Shown here: piece after piece, positions 15,909 through 23,967 of the stretch
How the letters are laid out: each line of letters begins with the position of its first letter
Numbering within the stretch: position 1 is the first letter of the stretch
Assembly (NCBI RefSeq): GCF_001428845.1
Contig: NZ_LMIU01000012.1
Coordinates: forward strand, 128,857-192,856
Length of the DNA stretch: 64,000 nt
Reading direction: 5' to 3'
Origin: Achromobacter sp. Root83
GTDB taxonomy: Bacteria; Pseudomonadota; Gammaproteobacteria; Burkholderiales; Burkholderiaceae_B
The notes under the pieces: generated by a model
Database searches by the model: none
What the model saw: the letters and a program-made list of their open reading frames with translations, nothing else
Told to the model about the DNA's origin: nothing
Position numbers and translations under genes: made by a program

Positions 15909-17993
15909 ATGTATCTACGTGGCGCCGCGCTGCTTTTCGTTCTTGCTGCATATGGCTCACCCGCGCATGCTCAATATGAACAGTTGCTCGGCCCGCTTGC
16001 CGGCACGGTCAAGTCGCAGTTATTGAAGGGCTGGACGGCGGGCGAGAAGGACGGCTGGTTCACATTGCGAAACAGCGAGGTGCCCGGCAGCGAACAGACC
16101 CTCTATGTGAATGTCGGGCCGGCGCCGGATTCGGGCCGTATCACCGACGTCAATGTGGTCCTGAATTCAAAGAACCCGAAGGCGTCCATCGGCGTGGTGC
16201 TGAACAACCGGGCGCGAAGCAGCCTGTGCCTGCTTGAAATCACGGCCGCCAAGAATACGCTGCTCTTTTGCCTGCAGGGCGACAAGCGCACCGATATCGC
16301 CTCGGTGCCTAATGTGGCGAAGCTGGATGGCTCGGACCGGATAAAGGTGGTCGAGGTGCCGGGCGCCGCCCGGTTTCTCGTGAACGGCCAGAAAATTGGC
16401 GATGTCGAGAATGTGCCCGCGCTGGGCGCGGACATCGGCATCATGGCCTACGACCAAGGCACCTTCGGCATCGCCGATTTTTCGATCAATTCCAATCTGA
16501 ATCCCAAGCAGTCCGGCGCCAGTCCGCAGCCCGCCGGCCTGCCGGCGCGCGCGGACAGCGGCGGCGCGGGCGCGTCGCCGAAGCCCCAGACGGCGGCCCC
16601 GGCGCCCGCCAACAGTGCCCCCGGGCTGCCCGGCGCCGGCCCCTATCCCAGATTCGGCGGCGATACGCTGCGTATCGTCGGGGTCTACATCGGCATCATG
16701 CGCAGCATTTTCATGCATGAGTTCGGGCATGCGCTGATCGGAGAATTGGAACTGCCTTCGACGGGCGCGGAAGAAGACGCGGTCGATATCTATTCGGCTC
16801 TGCAGATCGTCGAGCCGACCATGTATCCCTCGGATGACAAGGATGTGAACGTCATGGCCCGGGACGCCGCGACCTACGCCGCCTTGCAGTGGTACTACAG
16901 CGGCAAGCTTGCCGAAAGAAAGGGCGCTTCCGCAACGTCCGCCTGGCAGGACGAGCATACGGGCGATCTCAAGCGGTTTCGCAACATGCTCTGCATCATG
17001 TACGGCGGGAATCCCGCTGTCTTCGAGCCGGTGGCCAAGCACGTCGGCTTTGAAGACCGGACCAAGGCGCGTTGCACGGACGAATTCCAGAAGCAGAACC
17101 GGGCCTGGCGCAGGATTCTGGCGCCCCATACCCGCGTAGGCGCGTGGACACCCGATGGCCAACAGCCGGCCAACGCGCCCGGCGCGCCGGTGAATGTGGT
17201 CTTCGAGCCCTCGAAGCGCAAGATCGGCAACCTCTTCGCGAACAACCTTTCCGACGCGATCGCCAACAATATCAAGCTTCTGGGGCAAACCTACGTGTTG
17301 CCACGGCCGGTGAACGTGGTGTTCAAAGACTGCGGACAGCTCAACGCCTGGTACAGCCCGCGCGAAGGCACGATCACCATGTGCTATGAGCTGATCGAAA
17401 ATATCGCGGTGATGATTTCGGATATCGAAACGGGAACCGTGGGAGGAGAAGTCGTCGCAAAGGACGGTTCCCCCGCGGCATCGCCCCGCCAACCGCCGCC
17501 CGCCGGACAAGGCATGCCTTCCTTGCCCAGCGGCGCCTTCGATGAGCTGAAAGACAGCGGCGTGCCGGCAACGAACATGTTGTTCTCCGCGCCCTACAAG
17601 GGACCCACCCCCAACAAGCACACCCGGGCCCAGGTGATAACCACGCCGGAGCTGGTCAGGCTGATCACGAATGACAAGAGCGTTCTGATCGTCGATACCA
17701 GCGGGATGCGCGAAACACTGCCGATCGCCTATCCGCTTAGCGATGCGGGTTCCGATGGCAGCGTCACCGATCAATTGCAGGGGGCGCTGGATTCCTGGCT
17801 GCAAAAGAAGACGGGGGGGGATCGGAAAGTCCCCGTCGTGTTCCTCGGCGGCGGCATGACCGATCGCTCGTCCTATAACGCGGCCTTGCGGGCGGGAATG
17901 CTGGGCTGGTCGACCTATTGGTATCGCGGCGGCCTGGAAGCCTGGGTCGCGAACGGCCTGCCGACCGCGGCGGTCAAGGCCGCCAAGGATTGA
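15909..17993 (+). CDS. Secreted protein: jelly-roll-like domain + DUF4344 metallopeptidase + rhodanese-like domain
   Basis: Protein of 694 aa of unknown function. Signal peptide: residues 1-21 (ending AHA), so periplasmic or exported. Residues 45-195 resemble a concanavalin/3-keto-disaccharide-hydrolase-type beta domain (FLVNGQKIGDVE, DIGIMAYDQGTFGIADFSI). A Pro/Ala linker spans 198-245. Residues 255-500 match the DUF4344 putative metallopeptidase: HEFGH at 270-274, EED at 288-290 with D293, the LCIMYGGNP block, and CGQLNAWYSP...ITMCYELIE at 475-497. Residues 575-690 resemble a rhodanese fold (GGLEAWVANGLP) but lack the catalytic Cys. ATG 15909 has an AGGGA ribosome site. The gene is monocistronic, with its own promoter and terminator. 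Confidence 0.7.
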   Translation: MYLRGAALLFVLAAYGSPAHAQYEQLLGPLAGTVKSQLLKGWTAGEKDGWFTLRNSEVPGSEQTLYVNVGPAPDSGRITDVNVVLNSKNPKASIGVVLNNRARSSLCLLEITAAKNTLLFCLQGDKRTDIASVPNVAKLDGSDRIKVVEVPGAARFLVNGQKIGDVENVPALGADIGIMAYDQGTFGIADFSINSNLNPKQSGASPQPAGLPARADSGGAGASPKPQTAAPAPANSAPGLPGAGPYPRFGGDTLRIVGVYIGIMRSIFMHEFGHALIGELELPSTGAEEDAVDIYSALQIVEPTMYPSDDKDVNVMARDAATYAALQWYYSGKLAERKGASATSAWQDEHTGDLKRFRNMLCIMYGGNPAVFEPVAKHVGFEDRTKARCTDEFQKQNRAWRRILAPHTRVGAWTPDGQQPANAPGAPVNVVFEPSKRKIGNLFANNLSDAIANNIKLLGQTYVLPRPVNVVFKDCGQLNAWYSPREGTITMCYELIENIAVMISDIETGTVGGEVVAKDGSPAASPRQPPPAGQGMPSLPSGAFDELKDSGVPATNMLFSAPYKGPTPNKHTRAQVITTPELVRLITNDKSVLIVDTSGMRETLPIAYPLSDAGSDGSVTDQLQGALDSWLQKKTGGDRKVPVVFLGGGMTDRSSYNAALRAGMLGWSTYWYRGGLEAWVANGLPTAAVKAAKD

Positions 17994-18053
17994 TCCCCAG
18001 GCGGGTACCGGCGCGGACGAAAGTCCCGCTGCCGCGCTACGGTCGTTCCACAT

Positions 18054-18085
18054 AAAAAAACCCGCCTTCGTAAGGCGGGTTTTTT
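18054..18085. terminator. Bidirectional terminator between the DUF4344 gene and ahpD
   Basis: Stem CCCGCCTT (18061-18068) / AAGGCGGG (18072-18079) with a three-base loop, flanked by seven A on the left and six T on the right. It serves both converging genes. Confidence 0.92.
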
Positions 18086-18174
18086 ACTGCGAAGCCCCCA
18101 TGGCGGGTGCAGCACCCTTGCGGAGCAAGCCCCTGCAAAGGGTTGTAGGGGCCTTTCATTGCCTCCCGCCGGGC

Positions 18175-18693
18175 TTACTTGCCCTGGGCAGCAAGCGCGA
18201 GGGCGGCGGCGTTGACCACCGACGCGATACGGCCGGCGTCGCGCAACTGTTCGGTCGACAGGCCGTCGTTTTTCAGGTTTTCATAGTGCGAGGCCACGCA
18301 GAAGTGGCACTTGCCGATGATGGAGGCGACCAGCGCGAACAATTCAAAGCGCTTTTTTTCGACGCCGCCATGGGTGGCGTAGGCGTTCATGCGCAGTTGG
18401 GCCGGCAGGCTCTTCAACTGGGCGTCGCCGGTCATCTCCACATAGGGGTACCAGGTGTTGTTCATCCCCATGAGGGCCGAGGCCGTCAGCGCCGCATTGG
18501 CATCGCCTTCCGACAGGCCGCTCTTGAAGGCTTCCACCAGCACCGGGCTGCGCGCGGCGTACGCGGCCGACAGCGCGGCGCCTACCGCATCCTCGGGAGC
18601 CAGGGTGGAACGGGCGATCACGGCGTCCAGATTCAGGCGGATGTCCTTGGCCCAATCCGGGAGCTGTTCCTTAATGGTCGTAAGAAATTCCAT
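18175..18693 (-). CDS. ahpD: Alkyl hydroperoxide reductase AhpD (carboxymuconolactone decarboxylase fold)
   Basis: Thiol-disulfide reductase that recycles AhpC in bacteria using the AhpC/AhpD pair; cytoplasmic, 172 aa. The catalytic set of the family is intact: E117, C129 and C132 (the KCHFC motif) and H136 (in ASHYENL), which line up with the E/C/C/H proton-relay set known from the mycobacterial enzyme. It lies 74 bases downstream of ahpC on the same strand, separated by a large hairpin. Confidence 0.93.
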   Translation of the reverse strand: MEFLTTIKEQLPDWAKDIRLNLDAVIARSTLAPEDAVGAALSAAYAARSPVLVEAFKSGLSEGDANAALTASALMGMNNTWYPYVEMTGDAQLKSLPAQLRMNAYATHGGVEKKRFELFALVASIIGKCHFCVASHYENLKNDGLSTEQLRDAGRIASVVNAAALALAAQGK

Positions 18694-18722
18694 AGTTTTT
18701 ACCTATAATCTAGCGCAGTTAA

Positions 18723-18762
18723 AGCCCGGGGCGGGACCTGCGGACAGGTCCCGGACCGGGCT
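18723..18762 (-). other. Two-tier hairpin between ahpC and ahpD
   Basis: Outer arms pair AGCCCGG (18723-18729) with CCGGGCT (18756-18762); inner arms pair GGGACCTG (18733-18740) with CAGGTCCC (18745-18752) around a CGGA loop. No T-run follows on the minus strand, so it is more likely an mRNA-processing or attenuation element than a full terminator. Confidence 0.7.
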
Positions 18763-18767
18763 GGAAA

Positions 18768-19316
18768 TTACAGCGTGGCGCCGCCAACCGTACGGTTGCA
18801 CGGGCACAGCTCGTCGGTTTGCAGGCCGTCGAGCAGACGCAGAACTTCTTCCGGGTTACGGCCGACGTTCAGGTTGTTCACCGAAACGTGCTGGATCGTG
18901 TTGTCCGGATCGACGATGAAGGTGGCGCGCAGCGCAACGCCAGCACCCTTTTCACGGACGCCCAGTTGGTCGATCAGGGCACCGGTGGTATCGCCGAATT
19001 GGTAGTGGCCCAGCTTGCTCAGGTCCGGGTGCTCACGGCGCCATGCCAGCTTGACGAATTCGTTGTCGGTCGAGCCGCCCAGCAGGACGGCGTCGCGGTC
19101 TTCGAAGTCCTTGGCCAGCTTGTTGAAGCCGACGATTTCGGTCGGGCAAACAAACGTGAAGTCTTTCGGGTAGAAGTAAATCACCTTCCACTTGCCGGGG
19201 AACGAGCTTTCGGTGATGTCTTCAAACGCCGACACGCCATTTTCTTCGTGCTGGTTGAAGCCGGGCTTGACGCCGGTGACCTTGAAGGGCTCGAGTTTGT
19301 CGCCAACAGTTTTCAT
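18768..19316 (-). CDS. ahpC: Peroxiredoxin AhpC
   Basis: Thiol peroxidase that reduces hydrogen peroxide and organic hydroperoxides; cytoplasmic, 182 aa. The peroxidatic cysteine is C57 in DFTFVCPTEI. The C-terminus carries C171 and C173 (ELCPCNRT), the extra-cysteine arrangement of the AhpC class that pairs with AhpD, which is the next gene. I chose the start giving MKTVGDKLEP, the usual N-terminus; the frame is open for 15 further codons upstream, but these are unlike the family. Its promoter must lie in the 60 bases after risS. Confidence 0.95.
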   Translation of the reverse strand: MKTVGDKLEPFKVTGVKPGFNQHEENGVSAFEDITESSFPGKWKVIYFYPKDFTFVCPTEIVGFNKLAKDFEDRDAVLLGGSTDNEFVKLAWRREHPDLSKLGHYQFGDTTGALIDQLGVREKGAGVALRATFIVDPDNTIQHVSVNNLNVGRNPEEVLRLLDGLQTDELCPCNRTVGGATL

Positions 19317-19362
19317 GTTTACTCCCAGTAGTTGTTGGGTGGAAATAAGGCAGTGCCTCAAA

Positions 19363-19382
19363 CCATAAATTCTACGCTATGG
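19363..19382 (-). promoter_or_regulatory. Inverted repeat upstream of ahpC (possible LysR-type/OxyR site)
   Basis: CCATA-N10-TATGG inverted repeat, 46-66 bases upstream of the ahpC start and overlapping the end of risS. ahpC genes are often OxyR targets, and the spacing suits a LysR-type regulator, but it does not match the full four-part OxyR consensus. Confidence 0.3.
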
Positions 19383-20816
19383 ATTATCGTTGTCTAATTG
19401 ATAATTCCTAAACTTGGCTTTGGGCAACTCTATCCGCGCGGTCAGGCCGCCACCCTCGCGCGGGAGCATGCGCAAGGAGCCGCCGACGTGCTTGAGCAGG
19501 CGTTCGACGATCGCCAGGCCCAGCCCCGCGCCGCTCACGCCAGTGCGCGCGGCTTCGCCGCGCGAGAACGGACGCAGTAGCCGGTCGACGTCTTCGGGGG
19601 CGATGCCCGGGCCGCGGTCGCAGACCTCGATGACGATCATGTTGCCTTCCGCTTGCAGCGTCATGGCCAGGTGCGCCATGCCGTCGGTGGAGCGGCCGTA
19701 GCGCCGGGCGTTTTCGATCAGGTTGCTGACGATGCGCTTGAGGTCCAGCGCCGTGATCCGGGCGCGCAAGCCCGGCTCCAGGGTGGCGTCCAGCTCTCCG
19801 CCCAGCGAGGAGGTATGGCTGCGCTCGCGTTCGTAGAGTTCGGCCAGAACGGCGGAGATGTCCGTTGCCAGTTGCGGCAGCGTGCCCGCCGGGCGGGCGT
19901 ATTCCATCAGTTGCCCGATGCTGTGGTCGATCTGGCCGAGGTCTTCGTCGATGGCCTGGCGGGCATCCTCGGACACGCCGCTGAGTTCGATTTCCAGGCG
20001 CATGCGCGCCAGCGGCGTTCGCAGGTCGTGCGAAATGCCGGCCAGCATCAGTTCCCGGTCCGCTTCGGCCTGTCGGAGATCCTTGGCCATCCGGTTGAAC
20101 GAGGCGTTCAGGTCGCGGATTTCCAGGGGGCCCTGCTCAGGCAGGGCAGCGGGCGTCTCGCCGCGGGAAAGCACCTGGGCCGCCCGCGCCAGCCGCGACA
20201 AGGGCCGGTTCACGAAGCCCACGCTCACGGCCGCCCCTACCAGGGACAGCAGCAGCGCCGTCGCGCCCCAGCCGAGCCATTCGATTCCGCCCGTGAGGCC
20301 GATCTGCTCCCTTTCGAATACCAGCCAATAGAGATCCTTTTCAATCTGGAAGCTCACCCAGAAGCCAGGAACCTGATTGACGCCCCAGGCGATCTGGGTC
20401 TCGGGGCCGAAGCGCGTGCGGATGTGCTGGGCAACGCGTTGCCAGTAGTCGTCGTCGGGAAGGGCTTCGGCAAAGTCGGTGACTTCGCGGGGGTAGACCT
20501 GGATGCCCTCGTTGGTGGCCAGATCCAGGAGGAGCTTGCTGCGTTCACCGTTATGCGAGTAGATCAGCGCCGTGCGTGTGATATTGACGGCCGTGATCAC
20601 CCGCTGCGCCATTTGGTTGGCGCGCGGTCCCAGCTCCATGCTGAAAAACACCTGTAGCCACGCTCCCAGGCTGACCAGCATCAGCGCGGCAAGCAACAGG
20701 AACGTGCGGCCGAACAAACCGAGCCGCAGACGCGATGTCAGGTTCCTGAATGTTCTCCGCAGGCGCGGCACGACGCTGCGCTCCTGCCCGGGGCGGGCGA
20801 GTCGATCAGCTACCAC
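19377..20816 (-). CDS. risS: Sensor histidine kinase RisS (EnvZ/OmpR type)
   Basis: Membrane sensor kinase of 479 aa that pairs with the adjacent response regulator. TM1 is at about 38-58, a periplasmic domain at 60-180, TM2 at about 181-203 and HAMP at 203-255. The H-box GISHDLRTPLARMR carries H263, and the ATPase motifs LIENARRYG, DRGPGIAP and GAGLGLAIVERL are all present. It resembles Bordetella RisS and is not truncated. The chosen start is GTG 20816, overlapping risA by 11 bases; GTG 20771 has a better GGAG site upstream and would shorten the N-terminus by 15 residues. Confidence 0.88.
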   Translation of the reverse strand: MVADRLARPGQERSVVPRLRRTFRNLTSRLRLGLFGRTFLLLAALMLVSLGAWLQVFFSMELGPRANQMAQRVITAVNITRTALIYSHNGERSKLLLDLATNEGIQVYPREVTDFAEALPDDDYWQRVAQHIRTRFGPETQIAWGVNQVPGFWVSFQIEKDLYWLVFEREQIGLTGGIEWLGWGATALLLSLVGAAVSVGFVNRPLSRLARAAQVLSRGETPAALPEQGPLEIRDLNASFNRMAKDLRQAEADRELMLAGISHDLRTPLARMRLEIELSGVSEDARQAIDEDLGQIDHSIGQLMEYARPAGTLPQLATDISAVLAELYERERSHTSSLGGELDATLEPGLRARITALDLKRIVSNLIENARRYGRSTDGMAHLAMTLQAEGNMIVIEVCDRGPGIAPEDVDRLLRPFSRGEAARTGVSGAGLGLAIVERLLKHVGGSLRMLPREGGGLTARIELPKAKFRNYQLDNDNP

Positions 20817-21540
20817 CGTCCGGCACGAACACGTATCCGAGACCCCAGACGGTCTGGATGAATACGGGCTTGGACGGATTGGGTTCGATCAGTTTGCGCA
20901 GGCGCGAGATCTGGACGTCAAGGCTGCGATCGAAGGCTTCGTATTCGCGGCCGCGGGCCAGCTCCATGAGCTTGTCGCGCGACAGGGGAATCTTCGGATG
21001 GCGTGCGAACACCTTCAGGACCGAGAATTCACCCGTGGTGATGGGCACCTGTTCGCCGTTGCGCGTGAGCGTACGGGTGGACAGGTTCAGCACGTAGGGG
21101 CCGAAGGCGATGGATTCGTTTTCCTGGCTGGGGGCGCCGGGATGCTCTTCGGTACCGCGGCGGCGCAGGATCGCATTGATGCGAGCCAGCAGCTCCCGGG
21201 GGTTGAAGGGCTTGGACAGGTAATCGTCCGCGCCCATCTCCAGGCCGACGATGCGGTCGATTTCTTCCGCCTTGGCCGTCAGCATGATGATGGGGGTGTT
21301 GTCGTGGCCACCGCGCAGCCGGCGACAGATGGACAGGCCATCTTCTCCGGGCAGCATCAGATCCAGCACGAGCAGGTCGAAGTGCTCGCGTTGCCAGAGT
21401 TTGCCCATCTCTTTGGCGTCTTCGGCGACGAAAACGTTGAATCCCTGCTCGGACAAATACCGGCGCAGCAAATCGCGCAAGCGCGGATCGTCGTCGACGA
21501 CGAGGATTTTTCGGGTGGGGGTGGTGTTTTGCGTATTCAT
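20806..21540 (-). CDS. risA: Response regulator RisA (OmpR family)
   Basis: DNA-binding response regulator, 244 aa. Receiver domain at residues 11-125 with acidic pocket D16/D17, phospho-acceptor D60 (LLVLDLMLPGEDG), T and K switch residues (MLTAKAEE, DDYLSKPF). The winged-helix OmpR-type domain at about 145-240 includes RSLDVQISRLRKLIE and TVWGLGYVFV. It is the first gene of the risA-risS pair. In Bordetella this system is linked to stress and intracellular survival; here the targets are unknown. It is transcribed divergently from tsaB-rimI. Confidence 0.92.
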   Translation of the reverse strand: MNTQNTTPTRKILVVDDDPRLRDLLRRYLSEQGFNVFVAEDAKEMGKLWQREHFDLLVLDLMLPGEDGLSICRRLRGGHDNTPIIMLTAKAEEIDRIVGLEMGADDYLSKPFNPRELLARINAILRRRGTEEHPGAPSQENESIAFGPYVLNLSTRTLTRNGEQVPITTGEFSVLKVFARHPKIPLSRDKLMELARGREYEAFDRSLDVQISRLRKLIEPNPSKPVFIQTVWGLGYVFVPDGGS

Positions 21541-21671
21541 GGCCGGAAATGTAACAGTGACAAGAACCAGCGGCTAGTGGGCGTTCACAAGATATTACAC
21601 ATTGCGATCCCTGGTTGAAATCCCCCTTACAACCGGGGGCAAAGCTGGCTTATTTCGTACAATCTGCATCT

Positions 21672-22928
21672 ATGGAACTAAACCTGCTGGCTTTGGAAAC
21701 TTCTTCGTCCCGCTGTGGCGTGGCCCTTTTGCGGGCGGTCGACGGCCGCCTGGAAGTCAGCGTCAGGGAACACGAAGGCTCCCAGGAGCACGCGGAAAGG
21801 CTGCTTCCCATGGCCAACGAGCTGCTGGCCGAGTCCGGGCTGGCGCCCGCCGCGTTGCACGCCGTCGCCTTCGGGCAGGGCCCGGGCGGATTCACCGGCC
21901 TGCGGGTGGCCTGCGGCGTGGCCCAGGGCATGGGCCTGGGCCTGGGAATTCCCGTGCTGCCGATTGTTTCGCACCAGGCGGTGGCGGCCCAGATCCAAAG
22001 CGAGCGCAGCGAGGCGGTCGTCGTCGCGCTCGACGCGCGCATGAATGAAGTCTACCTGGCGGTTTACCGCCAGGCGCAAGCGTCCGAGGATGAGCCGGCC
22101 TGGGAAGTCCTGCAGGCGCCGATGCTGATCGCGGCGGCCGAGGTCGTGCCATGGACGGCGCACCATCTGCCCGCCTGGTCGGCGCAGGCGGGCCAGCCTC
22201 TGGAACTGGTGCTCGCCGGCGATGCCTGGGATGCCTATGCCGCCGACATGGCCTACCCGGCGCAATGGCGCCGCGCCGCCGGTCCGCAGCGCCCGGAGGC
22301 GGCCAGTGTCGCGCGGCTTGCGCGTCAGGGCTGGCTGCGGGGCGAGGCGCTGGCGCCCGAACTCGCCGCGCCGCTTTACGTGCGCGACAAGGTGGCGTTC
22401 ACCACGGCCGAGCGTATGCGCGGCGAGGGCGGCAACCCCAAGGCCCACCCAGCGCTGGCGCCCGCCGTGCCGCAGCCGCTGACCGATGCCGACCTCGACG
22501 AAGTGGTCGCGCTGGAAGCGCACGTGCAGTCGTTCCCCTGGACCCGGGGTAATTTCGCCGATGCGCTGGCCGCCGGCTACGGCGCCTGGACGCTGCGGCG
22601 CGACGGGAAGCTGGCCGGGTTTTGCATCGTGATGTTCGCGCCCGATGTGGCGCATCTGCTCGTGATCGCCGTGGATAAGCACTTGCATCGCCAGGGTTTG
22701 GGCGGCGCGCTGCTGGACTGGTGCGAACAGCGCGCCCGGGAGCGCGGCCTCGAGGGCGTGCTGCTGGAGGTGCGGCCGTCCAATGCTTCGGCCATCAGTT
22801 TCTATAAGCGGCATGGCTACCTGCAGATCGGTGTGCGCCGGGCCTATTACCCCGCCGACAAGGGCGGCCGCGAGGACGCGCTGGTCATGCAGAAGCGCCT
22901 CGAGACGCCTTCCGGAGCCCCGGCATGA
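21672..22928 (+). CDS. tsaB: Fusion of TsaB (tRNA t6A synthesis) and RimI (ribosomal protein acetyltransferase)
   Basis: A single 418-aa frame carries two enzymes usually encoded by neighbouring genes. Residues 1 to about 235 are TsaB (LLALETSSSRCGVAL, AFGQGPGGFTGLRVACGVAQ), the partner of TsaD in making threonylcarbamoyl-A37 on tRNA. Residues about 268-412 are a GNAT acetyltransferase like RimI (HVQSFPWTRGNFADAL, the CoA loop HRQGLGGALL, NASAISFYKRHGY), which acetylates ribosomal protein S18. The start MELNLLALE is preferred to an upstream in-frame ATG at 21615 on family N-terminus. The stop overlaps the next gene by ATGA. Confidence 0.93.
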   Translation: MELNLLALETSSSRCGVALLRAVDGRLEVSVREHEGSQEHAERLLPMANELLAESGLAPAALHAVAFGQGPGGFTGLRVACGVAQGMGLGLGIPVLPIVSHQAVAAQIQSERSEAVVVALDARMNEVYLAVYRQAQASEDEPAWEVLQAPMLIAAAEVVPWTAHHLPAWSAQAGQPLELVLAGDAWDAYAADMAYPAQWRRAAGPQRPEAASVARLARQGWLRGEALAPELAAPLYVRDKVAFTTAERMRGEGGNPKAHPALAPAVPQPLTDADLDEVVALEAHVQSFPWTRGNFADALAAGYGAWTLRRDGKLAGFCIVMFAPDVAHLLVIAVDKHLHRQGLGGALLDWCEQRARERGLEGVLLEVRPSNASAISFYKRHGYLQIGVRRAYYPADKGGREDALVMQKRLETPSGAPA

Positions 22929-23905
22929 GCGCGCTCGACGCTGCGCGGCCCGGCTCCGCGCCTCGTGTGAACCCGCTGCAGCGCATCTGGCTGCGCGAGA
23001 TCGGCATGGAGCGGCTGTGGCTGCGGCCGGCTCCCGCGCCTGCTGCCCTCCCGCTTGCCGCGCCGGCGGCGACGCCGGCCTCGGCGGCCGCGCCGGTTCC
23101 GTCCGCGCCGACGCCTGTCGCGGCGCAACCCATGGCGCAACCCGCGGCGGCGCAACCCCTGGCCGCCCCCGTCCAGCCGGCCCCGCCGGGAGCGGTTGCC
23201 GACGCGCCGGTGGAACGCGCGGCCGGGCGCCCGGGCGTGCCCAGTTCGATCCTGAACCGCAGCGGTCCGCCGCCGCGGCCCGTGCCCAAGGCCGACATCG
23301 CCGAGACCGCGCCGCCGCCCATTCCGGTGGCCGAAGCGGTCAAGGATGCCAACCTCGAGCAATTGAGCCAGCAGGTCGTGGCCTGCACGGCCTGCGGCCT
23401 GTGCCAGGGGCGCAGGCATGCGGTGTTCGGCCAGGGCGCCCAGCCTACGCGCTGGCTGGTGGTGGGCGAAGCCCCCGGCGAACAGGAAGACCGCCAGGGC
23501 CAACCGTTCGTCGGCCGTTCGGGCCAGTTGCTGGATGCGATGCTGTCCGCCGTGGGCATGAGCCGGGAACGGGATGTTTTCATCACCAATGTCATCAAAT
23601 GCCGTCCGCCGGGCAACCGCAATCCCAAGCCCGAGGAAATCGCCGCCTGCAGTCCGTACCTGATGCGGCAGATCGCCCTGCTCAAGCCCGAGCGCATCCT
23701 GGTGCTGGGCCGGTTCGCGGCCCAGACGCTGCTGGGCACCGATGCCACCATCGGCAGCCTGCGCGGCCGCATCCATCAGCTCAAGACGGATGAGGGCGCG
23801 CAGATTCCGGTGATCGTGAGCTATCACCCGGCCTATCTGCTGCGCAGCCCGTCCGAGAAGGCGCGGGCGTGGCAAGATTTGAAGCTGGCCGCCCGCGCGC
23901 TCTGA
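22925..23905 (+). CDS. Uracil-DNA glycosylase, family 4 ([4Fe-4S], type 4 UDG)
   Basis: Base-excision repair glycosylase that removes uracil from DNA, 326 aa. Residues 35-140 are an unusually long Ala/Pro-rich low-complexity N-terminal region. The catalytic domain (145-326) has the motif GEAPGEQEDRQGQPFVGRSG (181-200). Likely cluster cysteines are C154 and C157 (CTACGLC, which also offers C160), C226 (NVIKCRPPGNRNP) and C242. The late motif SYHPAYLLR is also present. Translation is coupled to tsaB-rimI by an ATGA overlap. A strong terminator follows. Confidence 0.93.
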   Translation: MSALDAARPGSAPRVNPLQRIWLREIGMERLWLRPAPAPAALPLAAPAATPASAAAPVPSAPTPVAAQPMAQPAAAQPLAAPVQPAPPGAVADAPVERAAGRPGVPSSILNRSGPPPRPVPKADIAETAPPPIPVAEAVKDANLEQLSQQVVACTACGLCQGRRHAVFGQGAQPTRWLVVGEAPGEQEDRQGQPFVGRSGQLLDAMLSAVGMSRERDVFITNVIKCRPPGNRNPKPEEIAACSPYLMRQIALLKPERILVLGRFAAQTLLGTDATIGSLRGRIHQLKTDEGAQIPVIVSYHPAYLLRSPSEKARAWQDLKLAARAL

Positions 23906-23917
23906 ACACCGCGCGGA

Positions 23918-23954
23918 CAATAAAAAACCGGGCGGCCGCCCGGTTTTTTTATTG
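23918..23954. terminator. Bidirectional terminator between the UDG gene and lplT
   Basis: Near-perfect palindrome with GC core CCGGGCG/CGCCCGG and flanking A- and T-runs (six A on the left, seven T on the right). It is placed between converging genes. Confidence 0.93.
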
Positions 23955-23967
23955 ATATATCAAGGGC

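Noticed and set aside
19363-19399. Full OxyR consensus upstream of ahpC
   Set aside because: Only one of the four ATAG/CTAT quarter-sites matches well; kept only as a low-confidence inverted repeat.
21614-21640. CCCCC/GGGGG hairpin before tsaB-rimI as a terminator
   Set aside because: There is no T-run, and it lies in a divergent promoter region where no transcript needs to end.
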